Part shown: one piece after another, positions 55,371-63,155 of the stretch | How positions within the stretch are numbered: position 1 is the stretch's first letter | Layout of the letters: each line of letters opens with the position of its first letter | Origin: Weizmannia acidilactici | GTDB lineage: Bacteria; Bacillota; Bacilli; Bacillales; Bacillaceae_C | Assembly (NCBI RefSeq): GCF_008974185.1 | Contig: NZ_BKZP01000002.1 | Span: forward strand, 1-64,000 | DNA length: 64,000 nucleotides | Direction of reading: 5' to 3' | The notes under the pieces: model-generated | The model's database searches: none | Seen by the model: only the letters and a program-made list of their open reading frames with translations | Told to the model about the DNA's origin: nothing | Made by a program: the position numbers and the translations under genes

Positions 55371-55419
55371 ACTTTATCTTTTATTTTATCGATTCCGTAC
55401 TGTGATCATACCCTATAGA

Positions 55420-55456
55420 AAAAGTGTAGTTTTTCACAAGGGAAAAACTACACTCT
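55420..55456 (-). terminator. Terminator of rhaA
   Basis: On the minus strand AGTGTAGTTTTTC, a 4-6-nt loop and GAAAAACTACACT form a perfect stem followed by TTTTTC. Confidence 0.85.
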
Positions 55457-55529
55457 AAACGCTTAATTCTGAATTTGCTTCCGTAACAATGAAAGCTATC
55501 CGACCTGAATTCCCTTTTCAAAGGAAGAT

Positions 55530-56813
55530 TTAATGTGCTGTTTGATCAACTTGTCTTTCTGGCAGAATCCGATTTTCATATTTACGGACTTCTTCGAGCC
55601 AATCTTCTCCGACAGGAACATTGTTTTTCAAGCAGAAATAGTCCCAAACTGCCCCAAATGGGAATGATTTTAGTTCTTCTGTTAACGCTAAACGTTTTGT
55701 AAAGTCAAATTCAAGCTCCGCTTTTTTCAATTCATCAATCGGTGCCAGCATTCCTATCATAATTGCTTTTAGCGTATTTCTTGCTCCGATTACCCATGCG
55801 GCAATCCTGTTTATCGTTGCGTCAAAGAAATCCAGGCCAATGTTTACTTTATCCAGCAAATTTTCCCGAACAAGCGTACGAGTAATCCGTATTAGTTCAT
55901 CGTTCATGATCACAACATGGTCGCTATCCCATCTAACCGGCCTGCTGACGTGAAGCATCAATCCTTTTCCAAACAGCAGATAGGCGCTAAATTTATCAGA
56001 CACATCTTCTGTTGGATGGAAATGGCCTGCATCTATTGTCCAGAGCAAATCATGCGTCAATGCATAAAGCATATAAAATTCATGGGAACCAACCGTATAC
56101 GATTCAACTCCTGTTCCGAACAACTTCCCTTCTACAGCTTCTATCGTATATTTCTGGTCAATTTTTTCACTTAATATTTCATCCAAAGCTTCTTTTAAGC
56201 GTTCTCTTGGCGCCATCTTATCAATCGGATTGTCCTTCATCCCATCAGGAATCCAGATATTGTTAACACATTGCTGTCCAAGCTCTTTTCCAAAGTACTC
56301 CGAAATTTTACGACTGCGCTTGCAATGTTCAATCCAAAAATCACGGACCGTTTTATCCGGGCTGCTTAATGTAAAACCACTTTCGGACATTGGATGCGAA
56401 AAGAGAGTAGGGTTAAAATCGAGCCCAAGCCCGTGCTCTTTTGCCCATTGGACCCAGGATGAAAAATGGCGGGGTTCAATAGTATCGAGATCTACTTTTT
56501 CATCTGTATCTGTATAAATCGCATGTAGGTTTACCTTATGCTTACCAGGTATCAGGCTGAGTGCTTCATCCAAGTCTGCCCTTAACTCTGTTGGATTCGT
56601 GGCCTTGCCCGGATAGTTACCGCTTACAGAAATTCCTCCAGTTAACGCTTGACCAGGATGCATAAATCCGGCTACATCATCTCCTTGCCAGCAATGAAGG
56701 GATATTTTTATGTTTTGAAGATCCTGCAATACTTTGTCGGTATCAACACCGACAGCTGCATACCGTTCTTTTGCCAATTTGTAATGTTTTGTTACAAAGC
56801 TTTCTTTTAACAT
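55530..56813 (-). CDS. rhaA: L-rhamnose isomerase
   Basis: RhaA interconverts L-rhamnose and L-rhamnulose with Mn2+/Co2+. The 427-residue protein has KISLHCWQGDDVAGF, LGLDFNPTLFSHPMSESGFT LSS, NIWIPDGMKDNP and the metal-site region WTIDAGHFHPTEDVSDKFSA, all RhaA hallmarks; length is typical. ATG 56813 has GAGGATG 9 nt upstream. Third gene of the transporter-rhaM-rhaA unit, 41 nt after rhaM. Confidence 0.96.
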   Translation of the reverse strand: MLKESFVTKHYKLAKERYAAVGVDTDKVLQDLQNIKISLHCWQGDDVAGFMHPGQALTGGISVSGNYPGKATNPTELRADLDEALSLIPGKHKVNLHAIYTDTDEKVDLDTIEPRHFSSWVQWAKEHGLGLDFNPTLFSHPMSESGFTLSSPDKTVRDFWIEHCKRSRKISEYFGKELGQQCVNNIWIPDGMKDNPIDKMAPRERLKEALDEILSEKIDQKYTIEAVEGKLFGTGVESYTVGSHEFYMLYALTHDLLWTIDAGHFHPTEDVSDKFSAYLLFGKGLMLHVSRPVRWDSDHVVIMNDELIRITRTLVRENLLDKVNIGLDFFDATINRIAAWVIGARNTLKAIMIGMLAPIDELKKAELEFDFTKRLALTEELKSFPFGAVWDYFCLKNNVPVGEDWLEEVRKYENRILPERQVDQTAH

Positions 56814-56854
56814 TATGATCATCCTCACTTTATATTAAAATTAAACAAATTCTC

Positions 56855-57169
56855 TTAATCTAAATGAAAGACTTCCTTTAACTCCTTGGTGACCGGGCTG
56901 TTGTCCGGATTTGTCTCCATTAATGGATCCATATATGCCCACCATTTTTTGCAGGCTTCCGTTTCTCCCATTTTGCCGTAAAGTTCCGGATCTTCTACTT
57001 CCACATATGCAAATAGTTCACCGTTATCTTCATTGAGAAAGATAGAATAATTGGAAGCACCATGCGCCTTTAACGCTTCTTTCATTTCCGGCCAAAGCTG
57101 GTCATGGCGTTTTTTATATTCGTCATAATATTCTTTTTTGAGATACATAATTGAACCTAATCTAACCAT
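56855..57169 (-). CDS. rhaM: L-rhamnose mutarotase
   Basis: RhaM interconverts the alpha and beta anomers of L-rhamnose so that isomerase gets its preferred form. The 104-residue protein carries the known catalytic His22 ([10 protein letters not shown]), Tyr41 (ASNYSIFL) and the Trp pair in [12 protein letters not shown]. Length is exactly that of E. coli RhaM. GGAGG is 9 nt before the ATG. Second gene of the unit, 38 nt after the transporter gene. Confidence 0.96.
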   Translation of the reverse strand: MVRLGSIMYLKKEYYDEYKKRHDQLWPEMKEALKAHGASNYSIFLNEDNGELFAYVEVEDPELYGKMGETEACKKWWAYMDPLMETNPDNSPVTKELKEVFHLD

Positions 57170-57207
57170 TCAATTCAGCCTCCAATTTTGTATCAAATTT
57201 ACATCTA

Positions 57208-58521
57208 TTACAAATCAAAGGATTTTCCGTAGCGTTCTTCAGTAATTTGTTGTAAAGTTTTTCCTCTTGTATTTGGTGTCCAAATCACACCAATCAACAG
57301 TGAAACTATTAAAAGGATGATCATTACCGTACCGGCAACTTTAAATCCTAAAGAGTTCAAAATCGTTGGGAAAATAATCGACCAAATGCCAGCGCTTCCA
57401 CGTACGATAAAGAACATGACACCTTGCGCCCCGCCGCGGTATTTTGTCGGAAACAATTCTGTTGCCCAAAGCGCGTAGAAAGCTTGTGCACCAATTCCGG
57501 CGGAAATTCCCCAAGTGGCTACAAAGGCCCAAAGTGCTACCCAGTTCATACCTGCAAATGTTAAAATGATCCAGGACAATGCCGCTAATGCCGCACCCGC
57601 AAAATATAAGGCTCTTTGATTAACTCTATCACCAAGCGGAACGAAAAGGAAATATGTGGCTAAAGCGGTTAATACCCACAATACAGCTTGAAGCAAGTTT
57701 GCCTGCGTATTGGTTAGTCCCCCGACTGTCGAATAAACGTAAGGCATAAAGAATCCCATTGCGCCTGCTACCAAATTCCAAAACATATATACACCAACTA
57801 AAAACAGAACTGCTTTGACATTGATGGCATTCGAAAACAATTCTCTGTATGGATGACGTTTTTTAGCTCCTTTTGCAGTGGCTTCTTGCTCCATCTTGCG
57901 CTGTTGTTCCCAAAGAGCCGATTCATTTAATTTACGTTGGAGATTCCAAGCGATAAAGGCAACTACAAAGAGTGATCCAAAGATAATCCTATTACCCATT
58001 AAACTAAGCGGGGATAAGAGTACACCTAAAGTGAAAATAATGGCAGGCCCGCACGACCAGGCAAACTGCGAAACACCAATATGTTTTGCGCGGTTCGTAG
58101 AATCTGATATCTCAGAAATATACGTCCAAGATGCCGGTACCCCGACACCTACCGCAATACCGGTAATTAAAAAGCCGGCCAAAAGCATCGGAAAGTTAAT
58201 GGAAAACATTATTATTAAAACACCTAGCATATAGGCGAGCAAATTATACGTGTATATAAACTTGCGCCCATATTTATCTGCCAAACGCCCGCCGAATAGC
58301 GCCCCGACTGCAGAACCAAATGCATTGGCGCTGACAGCCCCCAGTATACCGACAGCTAAACTGCTTAAGTTCAGATCTTTCGCCCACAACGTTAATCCGC
58401 TTGCGCCAGCAACAATACTGCCCGAGTCAAGATAATTTGTTAAAGAAACAGCTATTGTTGCTTTCCAATTCCTGGAAGATGGTTCACTGATGTCTACCGT
58501 ATTTTTGTTTGCGCTTTCCAA
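57208..58521 (-). CDS. MFS sugar-porter, probable rhamnose transporter
   Basis: A 437-residue MFS protein with 12 hydrophobic segments. The MFS loop signature GGRLADKYGRKFIYTYNLL (about 83-101) and the sugar-porter ending TPNTRGKTLQQITEERYG are visible. Substrate is inferred from linkage to rhaM and rhaA, so rhamnose uptake is likely but unproven. TTG at 58521 is chosen because AAAGGAGG lies 8 nt upstream; ATG at 58542 has none. First gene of the unit and adjacent to a cre site. Confidence 0.88.
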   Translation of the reverse strand: MESANKNTVDISEPSSRNWKATIAVSLTNYLDSGSIVAGASGLTLWAKDLNLSSLAVGILGAVSANAFGSAVGALFGGRLADKYGRKFIYTYNLLAYMLGVLIIMFSINFPMLLAGFLITGIAVGVGVPASWTYISEISDSTNRAKHIGVSQFAWSCGPAIIFTLGVLLSPLSLMGNRIIFGSLFVVAFIAWNLQRKLNESALWEQQRKMEQEATAKGAKKRHPYRELFSNAINVKAVLFLVGVYMFWNLVAGAMGFFMPYVYSTVGGLTNTQANLLQAVLWVLTALATYFLFVPLGDRVNQRALYFAGAALAALSWIILTFAGMNWVALWAFVATWGISAGIGAQAFYALWATELFPTKYRGGAQGVMFFIVRGSAGIWSIIFPTILNSLGFKVAGTVMIILLIVSLLIGVIWTPNTRGKTLQQITEERYGKSFDL

Positions 58522-58556
58522 GATGATTACCTCCTTTATCATTATTTAAAGCTATT

Positions 58557-58570
58557 GGTAAGCGATTACA
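58557..58570. promoter_or_regulatory. cre site (CcpA) between the transporter and AraC genes
   Basis: GGTAAGCGATTACA matches 13 of 14 positions of the CcpA consensus TGWAANCGNTNWCA. It lies 35 nt upstream of the transporter start and 81 nt from the AraC gene, well placed for glucose repression of rhamnose uptake. Confidence 0.75.
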
Positions 58571-58651
58571 TTTATTATTAAACACTTTACGCAAATATGG
58601 TACAATGTCATTGAACCAGATGATTGTAACAAATATACAGGAGACGAGCTT

Positions 58652-59647
58652 ATGCCAGAAACAGAGTTAAATAAAATATCGGAGTATTTATTTGAATTGA
58701 CCCCAATCGAAAAACTTCAAAAATTGAACGCAACCCATATTCAGGATATTCCGTCATATTCAACCATTCAAAAAGGTGAGAAGGTAAAATTTTTGGATCA
58801 GTATTTTTTTGCTAACAAAGATATTTATATTAGCAAGCATAACCGCTTTGCAGATTACCCTTCCCACTCCCATGGCTTTTTTGAAATGAATTACATGTTT
58901 TCCGGTTCGTATAACCAAATTATTAACGGGAATGAAGAAACACTAAATAAAGGTGATTTATTGCTGATGGATGTAGGTACAACCCATGAAATAAAAGCAC
59001 TGGGCGAAAAAGATATTTTAATTAATATCTTATTTAGAAATAGCAATATCAGTATTAAATGGTTAAATAGCGTGAAAAAAAGCAGGAGTTTATTATTCGA
59101 ATTTCTTTTAAATTCTTTTAGCGGAGTCCAAAACCAGAACAATTACCTGATTTTTCACGTTGGAAAGATACCGCATGTTCAACATATTCTTCATCAAATT
59201 TTTTTAGAGTACTTTTTCCCAAAAGATTTTTCGGGAGAAATAACCAGCCTTTATCTCCCAATTCTCTTTACTGAATTGATTCGCAATTATAATCTTGAAT
59301 TTTCTGATCCACGTCTCTCTTATCCAAGTAATGAAAATATTATTGCCTTTCTCGAGCTTATTGAGAAGGACTATAAAAACATAACCTTAAAGAAAGCGGC
59401 AGAGAAATTGGGCTATAATAAAAATTACTTAAGTAATTTGGTGAAAGAGAAAACCGGATTAACTTTCACTGAGCTCGTAACAAAACAACGCCTCAATCGT
59501 GCCAAAATGTTGCTGGAAACGACCAATCATTCAATCAGCAGTATTATCCAGGAAGTTGGTTTTACAAATAAAACTTATTTTTACAGAGCATATAGGAATG
59601 CTTATCGGGAATTACCTAGCGAAACAAAAAAGAAATCAAACGGATAA
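58652..59647 (+). CDS. AraC family regulator, probable rhamnose activator
   Basis: A 331-residue AraC/XylS protein with a cupin-like N-terminal sensor (DYPSHSHGFFEMNYMFSGSY, about 68-87) and a C-terminal double HTH (LKKAAEKLGYNKNYLSNLVK EKTGLTF and SISSIIQEVGFTNKTYFYRA YR). Divergence from the rhamnose transporter-rhaM-rhaA genes suggests it activates them on rhamnose; this is inferred. AGGAGACGAGCTT precedes the ATG. The gene is visibly more AT-rich than its downstream neighbour. Confidence 0.9.
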   Translation: MPETELNKISEYLFELTPIEKLQKLNATHIQDIPSYSTIQKGEKVKFLDQYFFANKDIYISKHNRFADYPSHSHGFFEMNYMFSGSYNQIINGNEETLNKGDLLLMDVGTTHEIKALGEKDILINILFRNSNISIKWLNSVKKSRSLLFEFLLNSFSGVQNQNNYLIFHVGKIPHVQHILHQIFLEYFFPKDFSGEITSLYLPILFTELIRNYNLEFSDPRLSYPSNENIIAFLELIEKDYKNITLKKAAEKLGYNKNYLSNLVKEKTGLTFTELVTKQRLNRAKMLLETTNHSISSIIQEVGFTNKTYFYRAYRNAYRELPSETKKKSNG

Positions 59648-59714
59648 CTGCAATCCGGGACAGTCACCTATCCTATGCCTCCGCATACCTTGCATTAAAG
59701 AAGGAGGTATGGAG

Positions 59715-61112
59715 ATGGGCATTGATTTGACGATTATTCACTGGGTGTATTTAACCTTTATTGTTCTTATTATTCGCATGATGGTGTTGAAAAAGGATAC
59801 GTCCATTATTTGCATTGCCGGAATTTTTGTGATTGCTTTCATTGCGACCGGTTCTTTTTCCGCATCAGTCAGCGGGGTTTTCACCAGTTTTGTGTTTGCC
59901 ATTAAAGAATTACTGCCGATTATTCTTGTTATATCGATTATCGTTTCGATGAGCAAAAGCCTGCTTGATACCGGCATCAATGATGTGATGGTCGCCCCGT
60001 TTGCCAAACTCATCAAAGGGCCAAACCTCGCTTTCTGGGTGATCGGGCTATTGATGTTTGTGATCTCAACTTTCTTTTGGCCTTCCCCTGCTGTTGCACT
60101 TATGGGGGCCGTGCTGCTGCCGGTTGCATTGCGGGTCGGGCTGCCGGCAATCGGCGCAGCTGTTGCCATGAACTTGTTCGGCCACGGCATCGCGCTTTCC
60201 GGCGACTACGTCATCCAGGGCGCGCCGAAACTAACGGCGGACGGCGCTGGGCTCCCGGTATCATCCGTTATCGAAGCAAGCATCCCATTAGTCATCGTCA
60301 TGGGCGCCGTCACAACCATTACCGCCTTCATGCTGTTAAAACGCGACATAAAAAAAGGTGTGCTTCCTGCCGCAATCCAAACTGCAGCACACGCCTCCGC
60401 TTCATCCGGCACCAAAGAATTCCGGCTCAAGCCCGCCTACAGAAATTTTTTCGCCGTACTCATCCCGGTGTTATTTATTCTCGACATCACCGCAATGGCC
60501 GTCTTCAAATTACAGGGGGATGCGGCTACGGCACTGGTCGGCGGCACGTCGATCATCATTTTGCTCTTGATCGCCCTTACCGGTTCCCACAAAAACGGTC
60601 TGGAAAACGTTACGAAATATTTGATCGATGGCCTGCAATTCGGTTTCCAAGTATTCGGACCTGTGATCCCGATTGCTGCATTTTTCTATCTTGGCGGGGA
60701 TGGCTTCCACACGATGATAGGTGCCGAACTACCGAAAGCTTCCCAAGGTATTGTCAATGACCTCGGCGGCGCTCTGGCGGCAGTTATGCCAATCTCAAAA
60801 AAAATCGGCGCATTAACAGTTGCTGGAGTCGGCGTCATTACCGGCCTTGATGGATCCGGGTTTTCAGGGATTTCACTCGCCGGTTCGATTGCAAATCTGT
60901 TTTCCCATGCGATCGGCTCCGGCGCAGCAACCTTGACGGCACTCGGGCAAGTTGCCGCCATTTATGTCGGCGGCGGAACCATTATTCCGTGGGCGCTGAT
61001 CCCGGCGGCGGCGATCTGCAACGTCGATCCATTTGAACTCGCGCGGCGCAATTTGATCCCGGTCATCATCGGCCTTGTTGTGACCACCATTGTTGCCATT
61101 TTCCTCATCTGA
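59715..61112 (+). CDS. Multi-pass permease, ion-transporter superfamily type
   Basis: A 465-residue protein with about 11-12 hydrophobic segments starting MGIDLTIIHWVYLTFIVLII. Features include FWPSPAVALMGAVLLPVALR and LFGHGIALSGDYVIQGAPKL in the first half, and the Gly-rich GLDGSGFSGISLAGSIANLF and YVGGGTIIPWALIPAAAICN in the second half, giving two pseudo-symmetric halves like GntP/CitT-type carriers. I cannot name its substrate. ATG 59715 has AAGGAGG 7 nt upstream. It follows the AraC gene by 67 nt without a visible terminator. Confidence 0.8.
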   Translation: MGIDLTIIHWVYLTFIVLIIRMMVLKKDTSIICIAGIFVIAFIATGSFSASVSGVFTSFVFAIKELLPIILVISIIVSMSKSLLDTGINDVMVAPFAKLIKGPNLAFWVIGLLMFVISTFFWPSPAVALMGAVLLPVALRVGLPAIGAAVAMNLFGHGIALSGDYVIQGAPKLTADGAGLPVSSVIEASIPLVIVMGAVTTITAFMLLKRDIKKGVLPAAIQTAAHASASSGTKEFRLKPAYRNFFAVLIPVLFILDITAMAVFKLQGDAATALVGGTSIIILLLIALTGSHKNGLENVTKYLIDGLQFGFQVFGPVIPIAAFFYLGGDGFHTMIGAELPKASQGIVNDLGGALAAVMPISKKIGALTVAGVGVITGLDGSGFSGISLAGSIANLFSHAIGSGAATLTALGQVAAIYVGGGTIIPWALIPAAAICNVDPFELARRNLIPVIIGLVVTTIVAIFLI

Positions 61113-61118
61113 ACCCCA

Positions 61119-61156
61119 AAAAGCGGCCGCATCCCCTGCGCCGCTTTCTTTTAAAA
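61119..61156 (+). terminator. Terminator after the permease gene
   Basis: AAAGCGGC, an 11-nt loop and GC.CCGCTTTCTTTT. Confidence 0.75.
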
Positions 61157-61206
61157 GGAAAAATCCATGATATAATAGTAAAAACATTATCTTAGGGGGA
61201 GTTTGG

Positions 61207-62385
61207 ATGCCATTAGAAAATTTACATAAAAAGCTTGAGGCCCTATACCCGGAAATGGTGGAAGTAAGGAGATATCTCCACATGCATCCGGAATTATCTT
61301 TTAAAGAAGTGGAAACGGCCCGCTATATTGCTGATTTTTACAAAAAACTAGGCATTGGGGTGCGCGAGCATGTCGGAGGAAACGGCATCGTCGCCCGTGT
61401 GAAAGGCGCCAAACCCGGAAAAACAATTGCACTGCGTGCCGATTTTGATGCACTTCCGATCCAGGAAGAAAATGACGTACCGTATAAATCGCAAGTGCCG
61501 GGTGTGATGCATGCATGCGGGCATGACGGGCACACCGCGACGCTTCTGATCCTTGCCAAAGCGATCCACGAATTGAAAGATGAACTGCAAGGTGAGTTTG
61601 TATTCATTCACCAGCATGCCGAAGAATTTGCGCCGGGCGGGGCGAAAGCAATGATCGAAGACGGCTGCCTCGACGGGGTTGATGCGGTTTTCGGCACACA
61701 TTTATGGGCAACGGCTCCGACCGGACATATCCAGTACCGAAAAGGGCCATTCATGGCAGCAGCCGATCGTTTTGAAATCATGATCCATGGCCATGGCGGG
61801 CACGGCGCGCAGCCGCATCTATCAAAAGACGCCGTCGTAATCGGGGCGCAGCTTGTCACCAATCTCCAGCAAGTTGTCAGCCGGCGCATCAATCCGGTCC
61901 AATCGGCCGTACTAACAATTGGTACGTTTGAATCCGGAGATGCATTCAATGTCATTGCCGATACGGCGAAAATCACAGGGACAGTCCGGACATTTGACGA
62001 AGAAGTAAGGGACAGCGTGGAAAAAGAAATTGAGCGGATCGTCAAAGGAACATGCCTGACAGCCGATTGCAAATACGACTACGAATATTTCCGCGGCTAC
62101 CCGCCGGTTGTAAACCACGATGCGGAGACGGAATTTTTGGCGGAATGCGCGAAACAAATTCCTGAAGTAAAAAAAGTCGAAGAAATTGACGCGTCCATGA
62201 TTGGGGAAGATTTTGCCTATTATTTGCAGCATGTAAAAGGGGCCTTTTTCTTCACTGGGGCGGATCCGGAAAAAGCGGACCCGGCTTACCCGCACCACCA
62301 TCCCCGTTTTGACATCAATGAAAAAGCAATGTTGATTGCGGCAAAAACATTGGGCACTGCAGCCATCCAGTATCAAAATGCGTAA
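61207..62385 (+). CDS. yhaA: M20 family amidohydrolase (YhaA)
   Basis: A 392-residue M20D metallo-aminoacylase/amidohydrolase. Zinc ligands are in MHACGHDGHTATLLILAKA (about 99-117), with HQHAEEFAPGGAKAMIEDG (about 137-155) supplying the catalytic Glu; HGHGGHGAQPHLSKDAVV contains the dimer/lid His. It removes N-acyl groups from amino acids or similar amides; the natural substrate is unknown. Its neighbours ecsC and ecsB match B. subtilis yhaA-ecsCBA. TAGGGGGAG precedes the ATG. A terminator separates it from the permease. Confidence 0.94.
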   Translation: MPLENLHKKLEALYPEMVEVRRYLHMHPELSFKEVETARYIADFYKKLGIGVREHVGGNGIVARVKGAKPGKTIALRADFDALPIQEENDVPYKSQVPGVMHACGHDGHTATLLILAKAIHELKDELQGEFVFIHQHAEEFAPGGAKAMIEDGCLDGVDAVFGTHLWATAPTGHIQYRKGPFMAAADRFEIMIHGHGGHGAQPHLSKDAVVIGAQLVTNLQQVVSRRINPVQSAVLTIGTFESGDAFNVIADTAKITGTVRTFDEEVRDSVEKEIERIVKGTCLTADCKYDYEYFRGYPPVVNHDAETEFLAECAKQIPEVKKVEEIDASMIGEDFAYYLQHVKGAFFFTGADPEKADPAYPHHHPRFDINEKAMLIAAKTLGTAAIQYQNA

Positions 62386-62427
62386 AAAAGGGAGCAGGCG
62401 GTTCAAAAAGCCTGCGCTCTTTTTTTA
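62384..62427. terminator. Bidirectional terminator between yhaA and ecsC
   Basis: AAAAAAGGGAGCAGGC, a 10-nt loop, then GCCTGCGCTCTTTTTTT. Confidence 0.88.
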
Positions 62428-63131
62428 TCCGAAAAATACCTGATCCGGTAGGCGTTCAAAGCCGTTTCCCCGAGATGATGAAGCAAATTATAGTTCGCGT
62501 ACGCCCCGACCGCAGCGCCGATGCCGGGCACAAGCTGCAGCATTTTGACAAAGTCGAGATAGTCACGGTACTCTTGCTGCAGCACTTTCCAATCAATTTC
62601 TTCAGGAAGGACGGGATGCTCTTCCCAGTTCTCAACCACCCCGAGCATCTTTTTCCGGTGTGCATCGCTTGAAAACGCAAGCTGGAAGACGTGCAAAATA
62701 AAGGAGCGTTCTTCCGGCGTATCCGTGTCAAACCCGTGGATGGCAGCCGTGTCAAACAAAAATTTCATCTTGATGGACAACAGCAGCGGAAAATCGGCCA
62801 AGCCGAGGAAAAAACCACCCGCCCCAGTTCCCGCACCTTCCGCGGACGCCAGTTTTTTATAACGTTCGAGTTTTTCCCAGATCAGTGTTTCTTTTTCCTT
62901 GAGCGGCAAATGAGCGGTCATACCGCTTTTCGTTAAAAATTCGGAACTATATAAAGCGCCCTGCACCATTTTCCTGATGCCTTCCGTGATCACGGCTTGC
63001 ACTTTATCCGGGATCCAATTGTTGATTTTCAATTGTGCACCTTTTGCAGCCCGGCTCAATATCCCGGAACGCTTCGTGATTTTCCGTCTCCACTCTTCCA
63101 ATTCCTGGCGGGCTTCCTTTTCATATTCCAT
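62403..63131 (-). CDS. ecsC: EcsC
   Basis: A 242-residue EcsC-family protein: helical start (YEKEARQELEEWRRKITKRS), then SAEGAGTGAGGFFLGLADFP LLLSIKMKFLFDTAAIHGFD and PGIGAAVGAYANYNLLHHLG ETALNAYRIRYF. Third member of the ecsABC locus; the ABC transporter EcsAB affects secretion and intramembrane proteolysis in B. subtilis, but EcsC has no clear role. AAAGGAG precedes the ATG at 63131. It lies 24 nt after ecsB. Confidence 0.95.
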   Translation of the reverse strand: MEYEKEARQELEEWRRKITKRSGILSRAAKGAQLKINNWIPDKVQAVITEGIRKMVQGALYSSEFLTKSGMTAHLPLKEKETLIWEKLERYKKLASAEGAGTGAGGFFLGLADFPLLLSIKMKFLFDTAAIHGFDTDTPEERSFILHVFQLAFSSDAHRKKMLGVVENWEEHPVLPEEIDWKVLQQEYRDYLDFVKMLQLVPGIGAAVGAYANYNLLHHLGETALNAYRIRYFSDKKRAQAF

Positions 63132-63155
63132 GAAACCACTCCTTTACTGTGTATT

